64,000 nucleotides of DNA from Lamellibrachia satsuma (GCA_033239005.1 BSQZ01000013.1:10619782-10683781), one strand, 5' to 3'. Positions 1-13,599 are shown, counted from the stretch's first letter. Translations and numbers: made by a program. Notes: a model not told the origin generated them from the letters alone.

Positions 1-1750
1 TAATTCCCTCGCAAGAGGATACAATTGAATGAGTAATGCGATAAAATGCTGAATATTTGTGTATCGACATCAGCAGTGACATCAACTATTTATGCGTCCG
101 TCTCAACCGTGTAATGTACAGCAACTGAGATGAATGGTGGGACTGTTGGTTTGCAGTGACACAATTGTTCCACTGCAAGCGAACAAGCGTCTCCAATCAC
201 ATTCTGGTTTGGCGACGTCGCAATCACGTTCTGGTCTGGTGATGTCTGGATGTCACCTAAATGAGACGTCGCAATCACGTTCTGGTATGGTGACGTCTGG
301 ATATCACTTAAATGCGACGTCGCAATCACATTCTGGTCTCTTGATGTCTGGGCGTAACCTTAAAATTACGTGAATATCAAGTAGCATTATGAGGAGTCCG
401 CGAAAAAACGTGACGGACTAGTTGGGTCGCAGATACGTCATGTCTTTCTTGGGAAGAGACAAGCTCAACAAGCTTTGAAGCATAGTCGTGGAAATATGAA
501 TTAAGAGGGAGGAACCAAGGTAACCAAGCACGCTTGGGGAGTAAAGTGTGTTCGCGACTCCGTAAAAACGAGGAAATATCAGATGAGTTATTTTGACACT
601 GATTGTAGCAGTGATGAAGAGAACGTCGTAATCACAATCGGATAGTTCTTATAACGTTACGCATTTCCTACGCAAAATGGCCAGGCCGTTTTGAATCAAG
701 AGATAAACACAGACTGTATGGCAAAGTTCCTATTTCACTGTGCTTGTATTGATCTACTGCCTACATACATCATTACTACATATGAAACCTGGAAGGTTTT
801 GAAATGTTGGTGTGCTCATGTTAACACGCGAGCGTTCATCGTGTGGTGTGTGTTAATACGTGTGTTATGTGTTCATACGCGAGCGATCAGCTCGGTCGAT
901 TGTAAACATTTTAAAGGTGTGCAACGCAGTAGTACAGAAGATATTAACTTCACTCAGTTATTCGATGCAAAAAAGCTCTCGATAAATTCACAGGTAACAC
1001 GCAATACTATTGAACCCGCAATGCACTATTTATGTAATGGCGGATGGTTTCTAACTGAGTGGTCTATATGAAGGCTCAATTATCGCACGTCAGTGCACAG
1101 CGGGAACTACAGATATAATTCGTCACTGCACAGCTTCAACAAGATAAGCCACTCTGCTGGCCAGCGGCAACGACACACGACCTTCAATTGTCCAACATTC
1201 AGCGACGATGCCCGGCCTCGTCAAATATGCGATTCGGCTATCAATAGTTTTAATTAGCAAAATGCTACCCGAGGTGCATATTCTTGTAGATTAATTTGGC
1301 TATGCCACACCTGATAATGTATTGTTATGAAAGCTACAAGAAAATGCCGTAAATTAGCGACCACACAATTCACCTAAAGAGAAGAGTAGTGTTGTAATTA
1401 ACATGACAGCGTGCTGCGTGTGTTGCTCCAAGGCGCCCAGAACACCGGTCAATATTGATCTGCGGAAAGGAACGCGTACACTACTGACTAGACAGTGCTT
1501 CACATTTGAATAAAAATACCATTAAGCATATGTGTAGCAAGATCGGTCGATATCTAAAGATATGCTTCCATAGCGATATAGAGAGGGGGGAGGGAGGGAG
1601 GGGGAGACGGAGAGGGAGAGATATTTATTAAGATTAAACCTTGAACATAAGAATACAGTTATAATACATGACGATTGTGAATAAAATGTTGATTGATCCA
1701 TGGATACCCGCACTAATACCTGAAAGATCACAGGCCACCATGACACTGAT
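1..1750. other. No gene recognised; repeat-bearing flank
   Basis: I see no coding region with recognisable homology here. The stretch holds a short minisatellite near 190-370 and a purine-rich GGGAGG tract around 1580-1620. Short open frames exist on both strands but show no motifs. Confidence 0.5.
190..370. repeat. Minisatellite, ~51-bp unit, about 3 copies
   Basis: The phrase 'tcgcaatcac' recurs at about 218, 269 and 320, each time followed by 'ttctggt' and a gatgtctgg-like segment. Unit length is about 51 bp with few mismatches. Confidence 0.8.
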
Positions 1751-2119
1751 AATATAAAAAATAATAATAATAATATATCATTCTACGTGAACATAAAATA
1801 CTTGAAATGCAAGAAAATAGTTACGAAATCATAAATGAGTACCACAACCAAATATCAACAATTAACACCACAAATACCAGTTCACATTAAACATAATCAA
1901 CACAAATTAACACTAACTAGCACTAACCAAACACTAAACTAACTTGCACAAACTAACATTGGCTAACATTAATATTACTTAACACAAATTGCCACAACGT
2001 AACACTTAAACAGTTTAGACTATAGTATATGATATATAACATAACATCTAAACAGTACTTCTCACTACGACTTTATTTGAAGCTTAAATTATCAATATTG
2101 TTAGTATCTGGACTATATG

Positions 2120-3646
2120 AAATTATTGAAATAACTGGCCGTCATTTTTACAAAAAACCATGATGCAGTAAATTTTAGTTGACAATTTTAAGTACATGTC
2201 TGTTGTCTTACATATATAGCAATTCGGAAGACATTCCGCCTCATATTTGCTAATTATATACTTTCTTGCATAATTTATAAAACTCTGGTATGAGCGGCAG
2301 TTTACTTTTTTGAGTAAAATGTTTGGGAGATAGTCCACTTGAAGTAATTTTGGAATTAGGCGGCAATACGTGGAATTAGTATGTTTCACTTGAATGTGAG
2401 AATTATTGTAATTTGAAAGGTTATTTTACATGTTACTGAAACGTTTAGGTGCCCATCTTGTTCTTTTTGGTCTCGTTGTTGTATTTTCCTGTGATAGAAA
2501 CATGTCTTTGAACAAAATTGCGATTTTTTTCGTTTTCAAATTTGTATAAAAAGTTGAAACATGAGAGTTTATAAATATCCTCTCTCATTAGTAGTTCAAG
2601 ATTCTTCAATAAAGGTGTGGCATGTGAATGATACTTACTGTTTGATAAAAGTTCTAATTGCCTTATTTATTCGTGGTCCTACATTGAAACCCCAAGCTGT
2701 TATTCCATAATTTAATTGAGATAGAAATGGTGAATTATATATTATTTTCAAGATGTACACTGGCACATAGTGTTTTAATCTAGATATAACTCCTTGATAG
2801 TTTGTTCGCTATATAATTGATGTGAGGATACCTTAATACTGGATATTAGGCAGTTTTCAGTGTATTTTTACTGTGAAAAATCATCATTTTTGTTTTGTTT
2901 GCACTCAGGGAAAGCTTATTCACTGCTGCCGAGTCTGTTATCTTGGCTAGTCTGTATTTAATCATTTCGATATCGAGTTTGATCGTGTGGTTAATTATGA
3001 AGTTATCTAGTGTGCTGAGCAGGGTGGTATCATTAGCATACATGATGGGTGTAAATTTGTTACTAGACATTGCTAGATCATTAATATAATAGGATTATAC
3101 TAAGACTAGTAGAGGTTCTAGAATTGACCATTAAGAATAGTAGAGGTTCTAGAATTGACCATTAAGGGACCCCTGTAGTTATTGTTTCTGTGCTAATTGT
3201 GTGTTGTTAAATTCAATATATTGATATATGTCGCATATGTAGCTTTTAAACCATTCTAATTCTACATGTTTTATGCCAAGATGTTCACGCTCACTAATAA
3301 GGACTGCGTGGTCAGTAGTGTGAAATGCTTTTGACAAGTCTATAAATATCTCTGTGGGCAGTCTATTTCCATCAATATCTAAATAAATTTGATCTATTAA
3401 TTCAGTTAATGCTAATTCCGTTTGTATTCAGTTCTAAGTCCGTACTCATTTACATACAAAAGCTTATTTATAGTAAAAAGCTGAAATATTTGAGTATACA
3501 TTTTTTCAAACACTTTCGATATAGAAAGCAACAGTGATATAGGTCTATAATTGTTGAAATCATGTTTATCGTCCTTCTTGAAAATAGGAATAATATTTGC
3601 AATGTTTAGTTTATTCAGGAATATACCCGTTGTCAGTGATTGATTA

Positions 3647-3681
<35 letters not shown>

Positions 3682-4985
3682 ATGCAGGTAAGGGGCTTAG
3701 CTAAGGCGTCTATAGAAGCTTTCACTAAGATTTGAGATTTGTGCAGCACTTTTCCGTGGCTTTAAATGATGTATTATTGTACTTGTATGTTCTTCCTAAA
3801 TCAGTGTAAATGTGAACACTGTCTCTATTTTCGTTTTGTTTATATAGGATTTGAAGTCAGTCTTCCCTTCAATATATATTTTGTTGGCAAGTTGACATAC
3901 TGAGTTCGGCGTTTGTTTTGTATTTTCGATTTGCTCATTACAGCGGCATCATTTCTCGTTTTTAATGTCTTTTCTACCTTTAGTAAATTCTAAATTGCAA
4001 TAATCTGCTTTAGCTTTTCGTTTCAAGTTTTATCCTCCTTCACCTTGATTTTAAGTTCAGCTTGTTTTACAGTGTATGCATGTGTGTCACGATTAGTCAT
4101 GCTGAATGCTCTATAAAGTATATTCTCTTTTTAATTTCTGTAAGGAGACTGTATGTCATCCATTTAGATTTCTTGTGTTTATATTTATTGAATTTAACAA
4201 CTTTTGATGGAAAGTGCCTGTTTGTTACTTCATCTAGTTTGGTAGCTTGGGGCCAGTTTTTTTATTGTCAAGTTCACCAAGGAAGCAATTTATTTTGCTC
4301 CCTGTAAATGATTATTAGTGGAAGAAGATCCAATTCAGAAAATGAATCGTAAAATTCTTGAAAAGTTTCATTGAAGTTTAGCTTAAATATGTCCATATTA
4401 AAATCTCCCGTCAGCACAATGTTTTAGAAGATCTACTTAAGTGCCGAATTACAGGACAGAATATTTGCAAAAATTGGTCAATTGTTATTTTAAGGGGGTC
4501 TGTAGATGTTTCAGATCGTGATTCTTTTCCCTGAATCGTCAATGATGTCCATAGACAACCCTTCCCACGTTGAGTAGGTATTGTAATCAACTAAGGAGAT
4601 GTTGTTTGATATATAGGTCTCTAGCCATACTTTCCGTGAACATTTATCAGTGTACGCTTGGGTCAACATAGTATAATTTTCTAATTTTAGATGTTCTACA
4701 TCCGGCTTGTTTCCTATTCTTGCTTATTGTGTGCATATTACATTTATAAATACATTTGATTCAGCTAAAGTGTTTACTAGAATGCTTAGTTCATCAAATA
4801 TAGAGTTTAATGAGTCCGTTTTCAGGTTTTGAACAGTTAACCAGAAAGCTCTTCCTCAACGTTGTAATATTTAGACTTGGCTCTGACAGAGCTTTTATCA
4901 GGATCTAAATCTAGTATGTTTGAGAGATCGTGTTGATCGTAGCCACCTTTGAATCTGAGAAAGTCTTCTCTGGGTATCGACATTA
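2120..4985 (-). pseudogene. LINE ORF2 remnant (endonuclease/reverse transcriptase), broken
   Basis: The frame appears to open near 4983 with MSIPREDFLRFKGG and then breaks repeatedly. Around 3300-3400 the minus strand reads EIFIDLSKAFHTTDH, which is RT motif A with its Asp intact. Around 3040 it reads FTPIMYANDTTLLST, the motif C region in which the usual A-D-D is A-N-D; the catalytic Asp changed to Asn would abolish polymerase activity. Downstream, around 2700, GITAWGFNVGPRINKAIRT resembles the C-terminal region of CR1/Jockey-type polymerases. No single intact frame remains. Confidence 0.72.
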
Positions 4986-5214
4986 TTTAGAGAGATAGGT
5001 GACAAATAAATACCAAATATGTTGATATTACTAATATAACAAGTATATGTCTAGTGATATATACTCCTCACTGGAGAATATAGTAATGATTACATAATAG
5101 TCCTTCTTGGTTCAATTATCTTAAATATACACATATAGTTTTTGAGCAACATTTCAACTACTCTATCAAAGTTAACATTTTGGAATTTCAAATTATATAA
5201 AAAAAATTTGCGGT

Positions 5215-5850
5215 TTCTGGCGAACAGTGAGCCTTAACAAACGTATTGTAGATCTGCACCCAGGTGAAGGTAATCTTGTTTTGTTTTTGTAGCTTGCGTG
5301 CGATTTTCGCCAGGGCAGCGTTTTTCGTGGTTAAGTCTTCGGTAACGTATATTGTTGTGCCCTTGAGACGACGGGCGTTACGTATAACCGCTGTTTTACT
5401 TCGTCTGCTGACGAAACGGACGATGGTGTTGTGCTTCTGGGTGTTGCCGTTGGTGCTGCCATTCGATCGTCGTCTTAATCGTGTGGCAAACGGAAATATT
5501 GCTCTTTGTCAAGGGCACATGGTTGTTGAACAGTGCAAGGACATTGTCCTCCAACGCATCGTTCTCGTCAGGTGTGTGTTCGTTTTGATCTGCGATTGTC
5601 CGACTGTAGCTTCATTGAGATGTTTGAAGTCCGGATGTTATTACATTTTTCATTCGGGAATATTGTTCAAGATCGTTCATTCGGCTTTGAAAATCCCTTG
5701 TTTTTCATTGTTTTTGGCGTTTACTTGTTCAAGTCTCTTCACGAATGAGAGTATTTCTTAGATTTCGCTCTTCGATTACACGAATTCATCCAGCTTATCG
5801 TTGATAAAGTTAACAGTTTCAGTTCAGTGATCTCTTCAGACTGTTCGTGT
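5215..5850 (-). pseudogene. LINE ORF1 remnant (RNA-binding protein), broken
   Basis: The minus strand encodes pieces such as NTIVRFVSRRSKTAVIRNA and ARKLQKQNKITFTWVQI, typical of the C-terminal RNA-binding part of LINE ORF1 proteins. The pieces lie in more than one frame, so the ORF is frameshifted. It sits just 5' of the ORF2 remnant in the same orientation, as expected for one element. The 165-aa open frame on the plus strand here is its antisense shadow. Confidence 0.6.
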
Positions 5851-6179
5851 ATTGTTCGTTTGTCATTACTGGTCGTGCTGCCACGTCTTCATTTCGACAA
5901 TGTCGTTGGTTAGGACCACCTACGTTGGTGGTGCTCGGGCAGTTTTCCAGGGGATTCCCCATTAACCCAGCAGCAATGCGGACAAATACAAATACATTGA
6001 ACAGAATTAGACAAAAAACGCACAAGGAATCTACAATGTTCCTGCCTTTTCGTTCCGCTGGCATAAGGCGCCAATAAATATTTTCCAACTAGCAAGGTAT
6101 TGGGCGAGCCAGCCAAATTCGATCCATGTCGTCTTCTGCGGGTGCCCAGTGGTCTGCCTTTTTCTTTCTCCGTGTATAC

Positions 6180-6400
6180 TTACTTACTTGGTATACTTAC
6201 TTACTTGGTATACTTACTTACTTGGTATACTTACTTGGTACACTTGGTTGTATAGTCTCGTTCAGCCAATTTCTTCTTAAAGGTGTTAAGAGTAGGAGCT
6301 GACACGACTTATTCGGAACGTTTATTCCAACAATCGATGACAGTTACTGCAGATAGACTGGAACGCGATCCCCTAGCCTACTGTCCGCAAGTTCCGCTAT
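6180..6400 (-). mobile_element. LINE 3'-end relic with a TTACTTGGTATAC tail
   Basis: The minus strand reads VVSAPTLNTFKKKLAE, the usual C-terminal phrase of CR1/Jockey polymerases, followed by repeated 'ggtatacttacttactt' units. A second relic with the same wording lies at 19040-19165. Confidence 0.55.
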
Positions 6401-6538
6401 CCGAAACTATGTGCTGGTGTAAATAAGTCTAAGGGTCATTCAGCCCAATTAGCTTCGGTTTTGAGCTAGTTGGGCTGTCGTATAATTAAATTGACCACAT
6501 TATCTTCTCTAAATTAACAATGTTATGCTTCATGTTTC

Positions 6539-7138
6539 AAAGCGAAACAAAAGTCGTGGTTTTCGGTCTATGCGCCTATTAGAGTTACTAAACATAACCA
6601 TTTGCAACTACAATTAAGAATATCAAGACAGTGATTTATTAGGAAACCCTTGTTGAAAACACATCTTAATTTCATGGGCTTAATTTCTGTGACATAGCAT
6701 TACGTCACGAGTGCGGTATTCTTGCAACGTTCGCTCGCCAAATTAAAACATAATCGTATACACCTATTCCTATTGTTGCCAATAGGATATGGTCATGCTA
6801 TTTGCGTCCAAACTCAACTTATGTAACATATGTTGGCCTTTGTTTACTAAACAAGTCTTCTTTCTGGCAAAATAACACGTTTGTTTGAGATTTTGCATTG
6901 GCTTTGTAAATGCCGGCCTACCCTAATACGTCACTTTAATCTCAGTCACCCAGAATTTATAGAACTGCGCATGCGCTTATTGGTCACGCTGGTTAACATG
7001 TCAGCCCTCGGCCATCGGAGATGACAGGATACTGAAACTTTTAGAACACTTTATGGCGTGATATTCTTCATTTTAATTGCACGTGGTTAGTTTTTATTAT
7101 CTCTTTTAGGTGCAAACTTTGACATTTGTTTCGCTTTA
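6539..7138. mobile_element. 600-bp fold-back (MITE-like) element, copy A
   Basis: The left end reads aaagcgaaacaaaagtc and the right end is its near reverse complement (gacatttgtttcgcttta). Similarity continues inward for about 100 bp with divergence (ctaacca, agaatatcac motifs in both arms). There is no coding capacity. A second copy is at 10401-10998 and one arm occurs at 56357. Confidence 0.65.
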
Positions 7139-7272
7139 TTATTTATTGCTGTAGTATATTCACTGTCAGCAACTGAATTTAATGAATCAATCAATAATCG
7201 ATTACAGACCAATAAATCGGCCGCTGAAAACAATGGCGTATTTAAAATCTCGCAAACGGCGGTCAAGCTTAG

Positions 7273-7458
7273 TCACCAACTAGTTTACCGTGCTACCAAC
7301 TAGTTTACCGTGCTACCAACTAGTTTACCGTGCTACCAACTAGTTTACCGTGCTACCAACTACTTCACCGTGCTACCAACTAGTTTACCGTGCTACCAAC
7401 TACTTCACCGTGCTACCAACTACTTCACCGTGCTACCAACTAGTTTACCGTGCTACCA
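7273..7458. repeat. Minisatellite, 20-bp unit, 9 copies
   Basis: Unit ctaccaactagtttaccgtg with t/c and g/c variants. Nine repeats are counted here against about 34 in copy B. Confidence 0.95.
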
Positions 7459-7972
7459 TGTAGTGGTGTAACAGGTTATAAACGAAAAACAATCAAAAAA
7501 CAACGGTGTGCGTATATGATCGGATTTTACTGATGTTATGACAAGGCCGATGACAGGCCCTCCGTGCTACGTCTCTTTCTGATGACGGTGGTATTGCCTG
7601 CGTATTTGTTTTGTTCCCGTGGGGGACTACTTTGATGCAAACACGCACGTATAATTAAAATTGATGCACCGTGTGACCGCGGCCCGAAGCCGTTCCCGGC
7701 CCGCCACAGCGGTGAACCAGTTAATGCAGCGATCGCTCGCGGCGTCACCTACGCGGTGGGGTTTCGTCGTCACGACTCTCAAGCACAGGGAACAATAGAC
7801 ATATTTTGATTAGCAATTACGATTCTAAACACCAGACGTCCCCAGGAGAAGGCTAAAGGTTCTACATGATACGTCATCTTCTTTGTCTAAAGCGCATAAT
7901 TATTATGTCGTAAACCATAGCCGAAACCGCTTAATAATGTCTGATTGTAATATTGGTGAGTCTACGGAATAT

Positions 7973-8594
<622 letters not shown>

Positions 8595-8640
8595 TTCTTG
8601 TTATTCATTTTATTCATTCATTGTAGGCCGATGGCAGAAT

Positions 8641-8915
<275 letters not shown>

Positions 8916-9059
8916 TATTATAGTTGTCGTAGACTTGTCAAACTCGAAATAACTGGCTGGCTCCGAATATAACAATCCGACTGACGTGCTTTGCAGCCCA
9001 ACCAATCAGAAGCCTGCTGCGAGCACACTCGCCCACTTACCAACTGGCCCGACGTAAAT

Positions 9060-9165
9060 TATCGGTATTGAAGAGGTGAGTACATAAGAAGGTCGGCTAT
9101 CTGTGTCAACCATTCCTGCGAATTTTCAGTCAATCGTCACTGAACGAGAGAGCCATACTGGGAAC
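9060..9165 (+). promoter_or_regulatory. Putative promoter and 5' leader of the peptide gene
   Basis: A TATA-like tacataaga lies at 9081-9089, about 85 bp before the ATG, leaving room for a leader of about 50 nt. The inference rests on position and composition only. Confidence 0.3.
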
Positions 9166-9229
9166 ATGAAACAGACGGCCTACTTGGTGGTAGCTCTTTG
9201 TCTTCTGTGTATGGCGCCGTTCGTCTCAG
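9166..9229 (+). CDS. Peptide gene exon 1 (signal peptide)
   Basis: Twenty-one codons plus one base. Residues 5-17 are strongly hydrophobic and the segment ends APFVS. Donor gtcggt follows directly. Confidence 0.55.
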
Positions 9230-10293
9230 GTCGGTACTACTCTACGTTTTATTATTAATGCCAACAACAGCATGGTTCGTTATTTTTCTCAGTTTCTCAC
9301 AATAAGATATTGTACACAAGGTTGACGCAAATAGTCGGCAGTGTGGTATTTCACGTTTGAACTGTGTGACCTTCACCAAGTACAACGTCGCGTCGTTTCG
9401 CCTTCCGTTTTCATGATGGCCACATGGAAGTAGAAATGTGAATACAATCTTATATTAATCATCCGGGTTAACAACAAGACATTAAATTTTTTTCGTATTG
9501 ATCATAACCGAAATTCCGGAAAAGACCTGCTTTCTCACACAGGCGTAAGTAACTTGTTTCGTAGAGGCTTGGGTGGCAATTACAATGGAGAAGTATTGCC
9601 ATATCTGACAGGTCAGGATTTGATACTCGCTCGCTACTGTTTCACACAATCAATATAACTTTTGCCAATACACTGAACTCCGTGAATTGTTTAAGTTAAA
9701 TTGTTTTTCCAGACACATTTATGTAAATCAGGATTCGCTGGTTGATTTCACCGTGTTTCCTCTTAGTGTAAATAACTCGTGAGAAACCTTTCACTTATCT
9801 CATTTGCAGAGTTGCGTGGACAAAGACAATGTCTGCTGAAAGTGTTTTAAAACATAGTGTGAATATGAAAATAAAGCATTTTTGTAGCCCCAAATTACAG
9901 CTTTATAAATGCACTGAGATCGCAAAATTAAGCTACGATTGTTATATTAGCATTGCTATCGCTAATAGACTTCTACATTTGAACTCCGATGCAATCAACC
10001 AGATGATGCGTGTTGCTTAAAGCAAGGGGTGAAGTGAGGCGCTTTGAGCAATCCCAAGGACTGTATTCCGTGCTGTATAAAAACGTACATTTACCCTTTA
10101 TCTTTTTTGTTTAGGGCGCCACATGCAATCACTCGAACGGCGTCAGCGGAACGTACTAGACCTCGGACCGTCCGAACGCGAGATGTTCCTGGACAGCTTC
10201 TGTCTGCACTGCAGCATGCGACCATACTTGTGCGGGAAGTTAATTTCCCTCTGTCTCGTCACTGCACCCCCCTTGGCTCCGAGTGTGCAATGA
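9166..10293 (+). CDS. Candidate small secreted cysteine peptide precursor, two exons
   Basis: Coding segments are 9166-9229 and 10115-10293, joined in phase 1 (80 aa). Exon 1 is a textbook signal peptide: short basic start, hydrophobic core, then small residues before the expected cleavage near the exon junction. The mature part starts GRHMQSLERRQR, which contains an Arg-Arg and a later Arg suited to prohormone cleavage. Then comes a region with four cysteines spaced C-x2-C-x6-C-x6-C (FCLHCSMRPYLCGKLISLC). It ends in a Pro/Leu-rich tail at TGA 10291-10293. The acceptor has a strong pyrimidine tract (tatcttttttgtttag). I do not recognise the family; neuropeptide, hormone or host-defence peptide are all possible. 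The donor (cag/gtcggt) is acceptable rather than strong. A gtaagt lies 16 nt after the stop, so a 3' UTR intron or another isoform is possible. Confidence 0.55.
10115..10293 (+). CDS. Peptide gene exon 2 (mature four-cysteine region and stop)
   Basis: Begins after tttgtttag with two bases completing Gly22, then 58 codons and TGA. Holds all four cysteines of the mature region. It ends about 20 bp before repeat copy B begins. Confidence 0.52.
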
Positions 10294-10400
10294 CGTTGGA
10301 CTCCTCGCGTAAGTTGCTTCGGTTTTGAGCTAGTTGGGCTGTCGTATAATTAAATTGACCACATTCTCTTCTCTAAATTAACATTGTTATACATCATGTT

Positions 10401-10998
10401 TTAAAGTGAAACAAAAGTCGTGGTTTTCGGTCTATGCGCCTATAAGAGTTGCTAAACATAACCATTTGCAACTACAATTAAGAATATCACGCCAGTGATT
10501 TATTAGGAAACCCTTGTTGAAAACACATCTTAATTTCATGGGCCGCGCCATACTGTGACATAGCATTACGTCACGAGTGCGGTATTCTTGCAATGTTCGT
10601 TCGCCAAATTAAAATATATTCGTATACACCTATTCCTATTGTTGCCAATAGGATATGGTCATGCTATTTGCGTCCAAACTCAACTTATGTAACATATGTT
10701 GGCCTTTGTTTACTAAACAAGTCTTCTTTCTAGCAAAATAACACATTTGTTTGAGATTTTGCATTGGCTTTATAAATGCCGGCCTACCCTAATACGTCAC
10801 TTTAATCTCAGTCACCCAGAATTAATAGAAGTGCGCATGCGCTTATTGGTCACGCTGGTTAACATGTCAGCCCTCGGAGATGACCGGATTCTCAAACTTT
10901 TAGAACACTTTCTGGCGTGATATTCTTCATTTTAATTGCACGTGGTTAGTTTTTATTATCTCTTTTAGGTACAAACTTTGACATTTGTTTCGCTTTAA
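10401..10998. mobile_element. 600-bp fold-back element, copy B, flanked by TTAA
   Basis: Ends are agtgaaacaaaagtc and its near complement. In this copy both ends abut TTAA (10401-10404 and 10995-10998), the target of piggyBac-type insertion. The end sequence is not the typical piggyBac one, so the superfamily is uncertain. Confidence 0.55.
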
Positions 10999-11132
10999 TA
11001 TTTATTGCTGTAGTATATTCACCGTCAGCAATTGAATATACTGAATCAATCAATAATCGATTACAGACCAATAAATCGGCTGATGAAAACAATGGCGTAT
11101 TTAAAATCTCGCAAACGGCGGTCAAGCTTAGT

Positions 11133-11820
11133 CACCAACTAGTTTACCGTGCTACCAACTAGTTTACCGTGCTACCAACTAGTTTACCGTGCTACCAACT
11201 AGTTCACCGAGCTACCAACTAGTTTACCGTGAAATCCAGCTAGTTTACCGTGCTACCAACTAGTTCACCGTGCTACCAACTAGTTCACCGTGCTACCAAC
11301 TAGTTTACCGTGCTACCAACTAGTTTACCGTGATACCAACTAGTTCACCGTGCTACCAACTAGTTTACCGTGATACCAGCTAGTTTCCCGTGCTACCAAC
11401 TAGTTCACCGTACTACCAACTAGTTCACAGTGCTACCAACTAGTTTACCGTGCTACCAACTAGTTCACCGTTCTACCAACTAGTTCACCGTGCTACCAAC
11501 TAGTTAACCGAGCTACCAACTAGTTTACCGTGCTACCAACTAGTTTACCGTGCTACCAGCTAGTTTACCGTGCTACCAACTAGTTCACCGTGCTACCAAC
11601 TAGTTTACCGTGCTACCAACTAGTTCACCGTGCTACCAACTAGTTCACCGTGCTACCAACTAGTTTACCGTGGTACCAGCTTGTTTACCGTGCTACCAAC
11701 TAGTTCACCGTTCTACCAACTAGTTCACCGTGCTACCAACTAGTTTACCGTGCTACCAACTAGTTCACCGTGCTACCAACTAGTTCACCGTGCTACCAAC
11801 TAGTTTACCGTGGTACCATG
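11133..11820. repeat. Minisatellite, 20-bp unit, ~34 copies
   Basis: Same unit as at 7273-7458 with scattered single-base variants, ending at the shared sequence tagtggtgtaaca. Confidence 0.95.
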
Positions 11821-12449
11821 TAGTGGTGTAACAAGTTATAAAAGAAAAACAATCAAAAATCATGTAGTTACACGATATCGATTCAAAACGTTCAAACCCA
11901 AACAAAAAACAACGGTGTGCGTATACGATGGGATTTTACTGATGTTATGACAAGGCCGATGACAGGCCCTCCGTGCTACGTCTCTTCCTGATGACGGTGG
12001 TATGGCCTGCGTATTTGTTTTGTTACCGTGGGGGACTACTTTGATGCAAACACGCACGTATAATTAAAATTGATGCACCGTGTGACCGCGGCCCGAAGCC
12101 GTTCCCGGCCCGCCACAGCGGTGAACCAGTTAATGCAGAGATCGCTCGCGGCTTTACCTACGCGGTGGGGTTTCGTCGTCACGACTCTCAAGCACAGGGA
12201 ACAATAGACATATTTTGATTAGCAATTACGATTCTAAACATCAGATGCCCCCAGAAGAAGACTAAAGGTTATACATGATACGTCATCTTCTTTGTCTAAA
12301 GCGCATAATTATTATGTCGTAAACCATAGCCGCAAACGCTTAATAATGTCTTATTGTAATATTGGTGAGTCTACGGAATATGAAGATGGAGACGATATGA
12401 TGACAGGACTGTTTAGATTGGTTTGTCGAGATTGAACTTTGGGTGTGTG

Positions 12450-12604
<155 letters not shown>

Positions 12605-12832
12605 TTCTTTTTATTTGTTTTATTGTAGACAGATGGCAGAATCAATCGGAGACAATGACCATATCTACGCCCAACGACATTTGCGGTACCTTGCACCTGA
12701 CGTCCAGCAACCGTGAAAGACCGTGGTCTGGCCTCGCTTCAGAGCCGCGCGCTCTGATGTTATATTCTGTTGTGTCGATTGAAGTAGCATAAACTTCATG
12801 TATATTTATTCAAAGAGGAGATGAAATTGAAG

Positions 12833-13085
12833 TGTTTAAGATATTAAATGGGTATGAAAACATTGATAGAAATATTTTTCTCACTCAAGAAAGATAATAG
12901 AACAAGAGGACATAAGGTAATATTAGTAAATGATTAGTGTAGATTGGATATCAGGAAGCACTCATTCTCACAGAGGACAATCAATGAATGGAACACATTA
13001 TCTACAGATTATGTAACTGCTAGCAGCGTGAATATGTTTAAAAACAACTTTGACACATATCTCAGGAGGGCGGATTACACATAGA
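12833..13085 (+). mobile_element. LINE 3'-end relic (plus strand)
   Basis: Across frames the plus strand reads phrases such as EVFKILNGYENIDRN, then matches to SQRTINEWNTLS and VNMFKNNFDTYLRRADYT. This is the conserved C-terminus of CR1/Jockey-type polymerases. Frameshifts show decay. Confidence 0.65.
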
Positions 13086-13117
13086 TTACAAATGTTGGAC
13101 TGCATTGGGTGGCAATC

Positions 13118-13317
13118 TTGTTAAATCTTGTCTTGTTAGATCGTATTGGAAAATTACTGTCAAAGTTATTGCTACATCAGCTACATCGTCAATGAGACCA
13201 GATCAACATGTAGGTGGCGCTGGTGTGCACCATGTTGTACAGATCAGTTGCCGCTATATTAGAAAATGTTCACCTCACTAAGCTACATTTATTTGCCTAA
13301 TGACACAATTGTACTAC
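13118..13317. repeat. Dispersed ~190-bp repeat, copy 1
   Basis: Matches 19163-19335 in the same orientation, e.g. ttattgctacatcagctaca and atgtaggtggcgctggtgtg in both, ending tttatttgcctaatgacaca. Non-coding; it follows a LINE tail here and at the second site. Confidence 0.85.
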
Positions 13318-13599
13318 AAAGTGCATAATAATGCCTAAATTTGGTTCTTATTTGCCGGACTGGTGAGTTCATTTCCTCGGAAATATCAGGACCAAGAGAA
13401 ATCTGAATAAGTGAGTCGGTTAATATAATATTATTTCAAAGCTATATTAAACGATGTATCGAGTTATTGTACCGATGTATCTGACAGTAGCAACGATTAA
13501 AAAATAGCACAAAGATTTCTTTGTATTATAGCAATTCGGCTCAGCAGGCCCCTTCCAATGTTTTTGCCGTTAGCCTGGACTGCAGAATCAATCGTTTCT

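Larger units (their letters stand above)
1750..6100 (-). mobile_element. Decayed non-LTR retrotransposon (CR1/Jockey-like LINE)
   Basis: Read on the minus strand this is a two-ORF LINE. An ORF1-like region (about 5850-5215) is followed by an ORF2 remnant (about 4985-2120) carrying reverse-transcriptase motifs. An (ATT)n-rich tail lies near 1750-1790, where such elements usually end. Many frameshifts and stops show that it is dead. The 5' and 3' limits are approximate and the clade is inferred from RT wording, not from a tree. Confidence 0.7.

Noticed and set aside
361..420. Possible hammerhead-like gaggagtcc...gaaa motif
   Set aside because: The conserved CTGANGA core and paired stems are missing.
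10044..10328. 94-codon frame overlapping peptide exon 2
   Set aside because: Wrong phase for the signal-peptide exon; the alternative frame keeps the secretory layout and cysteines.
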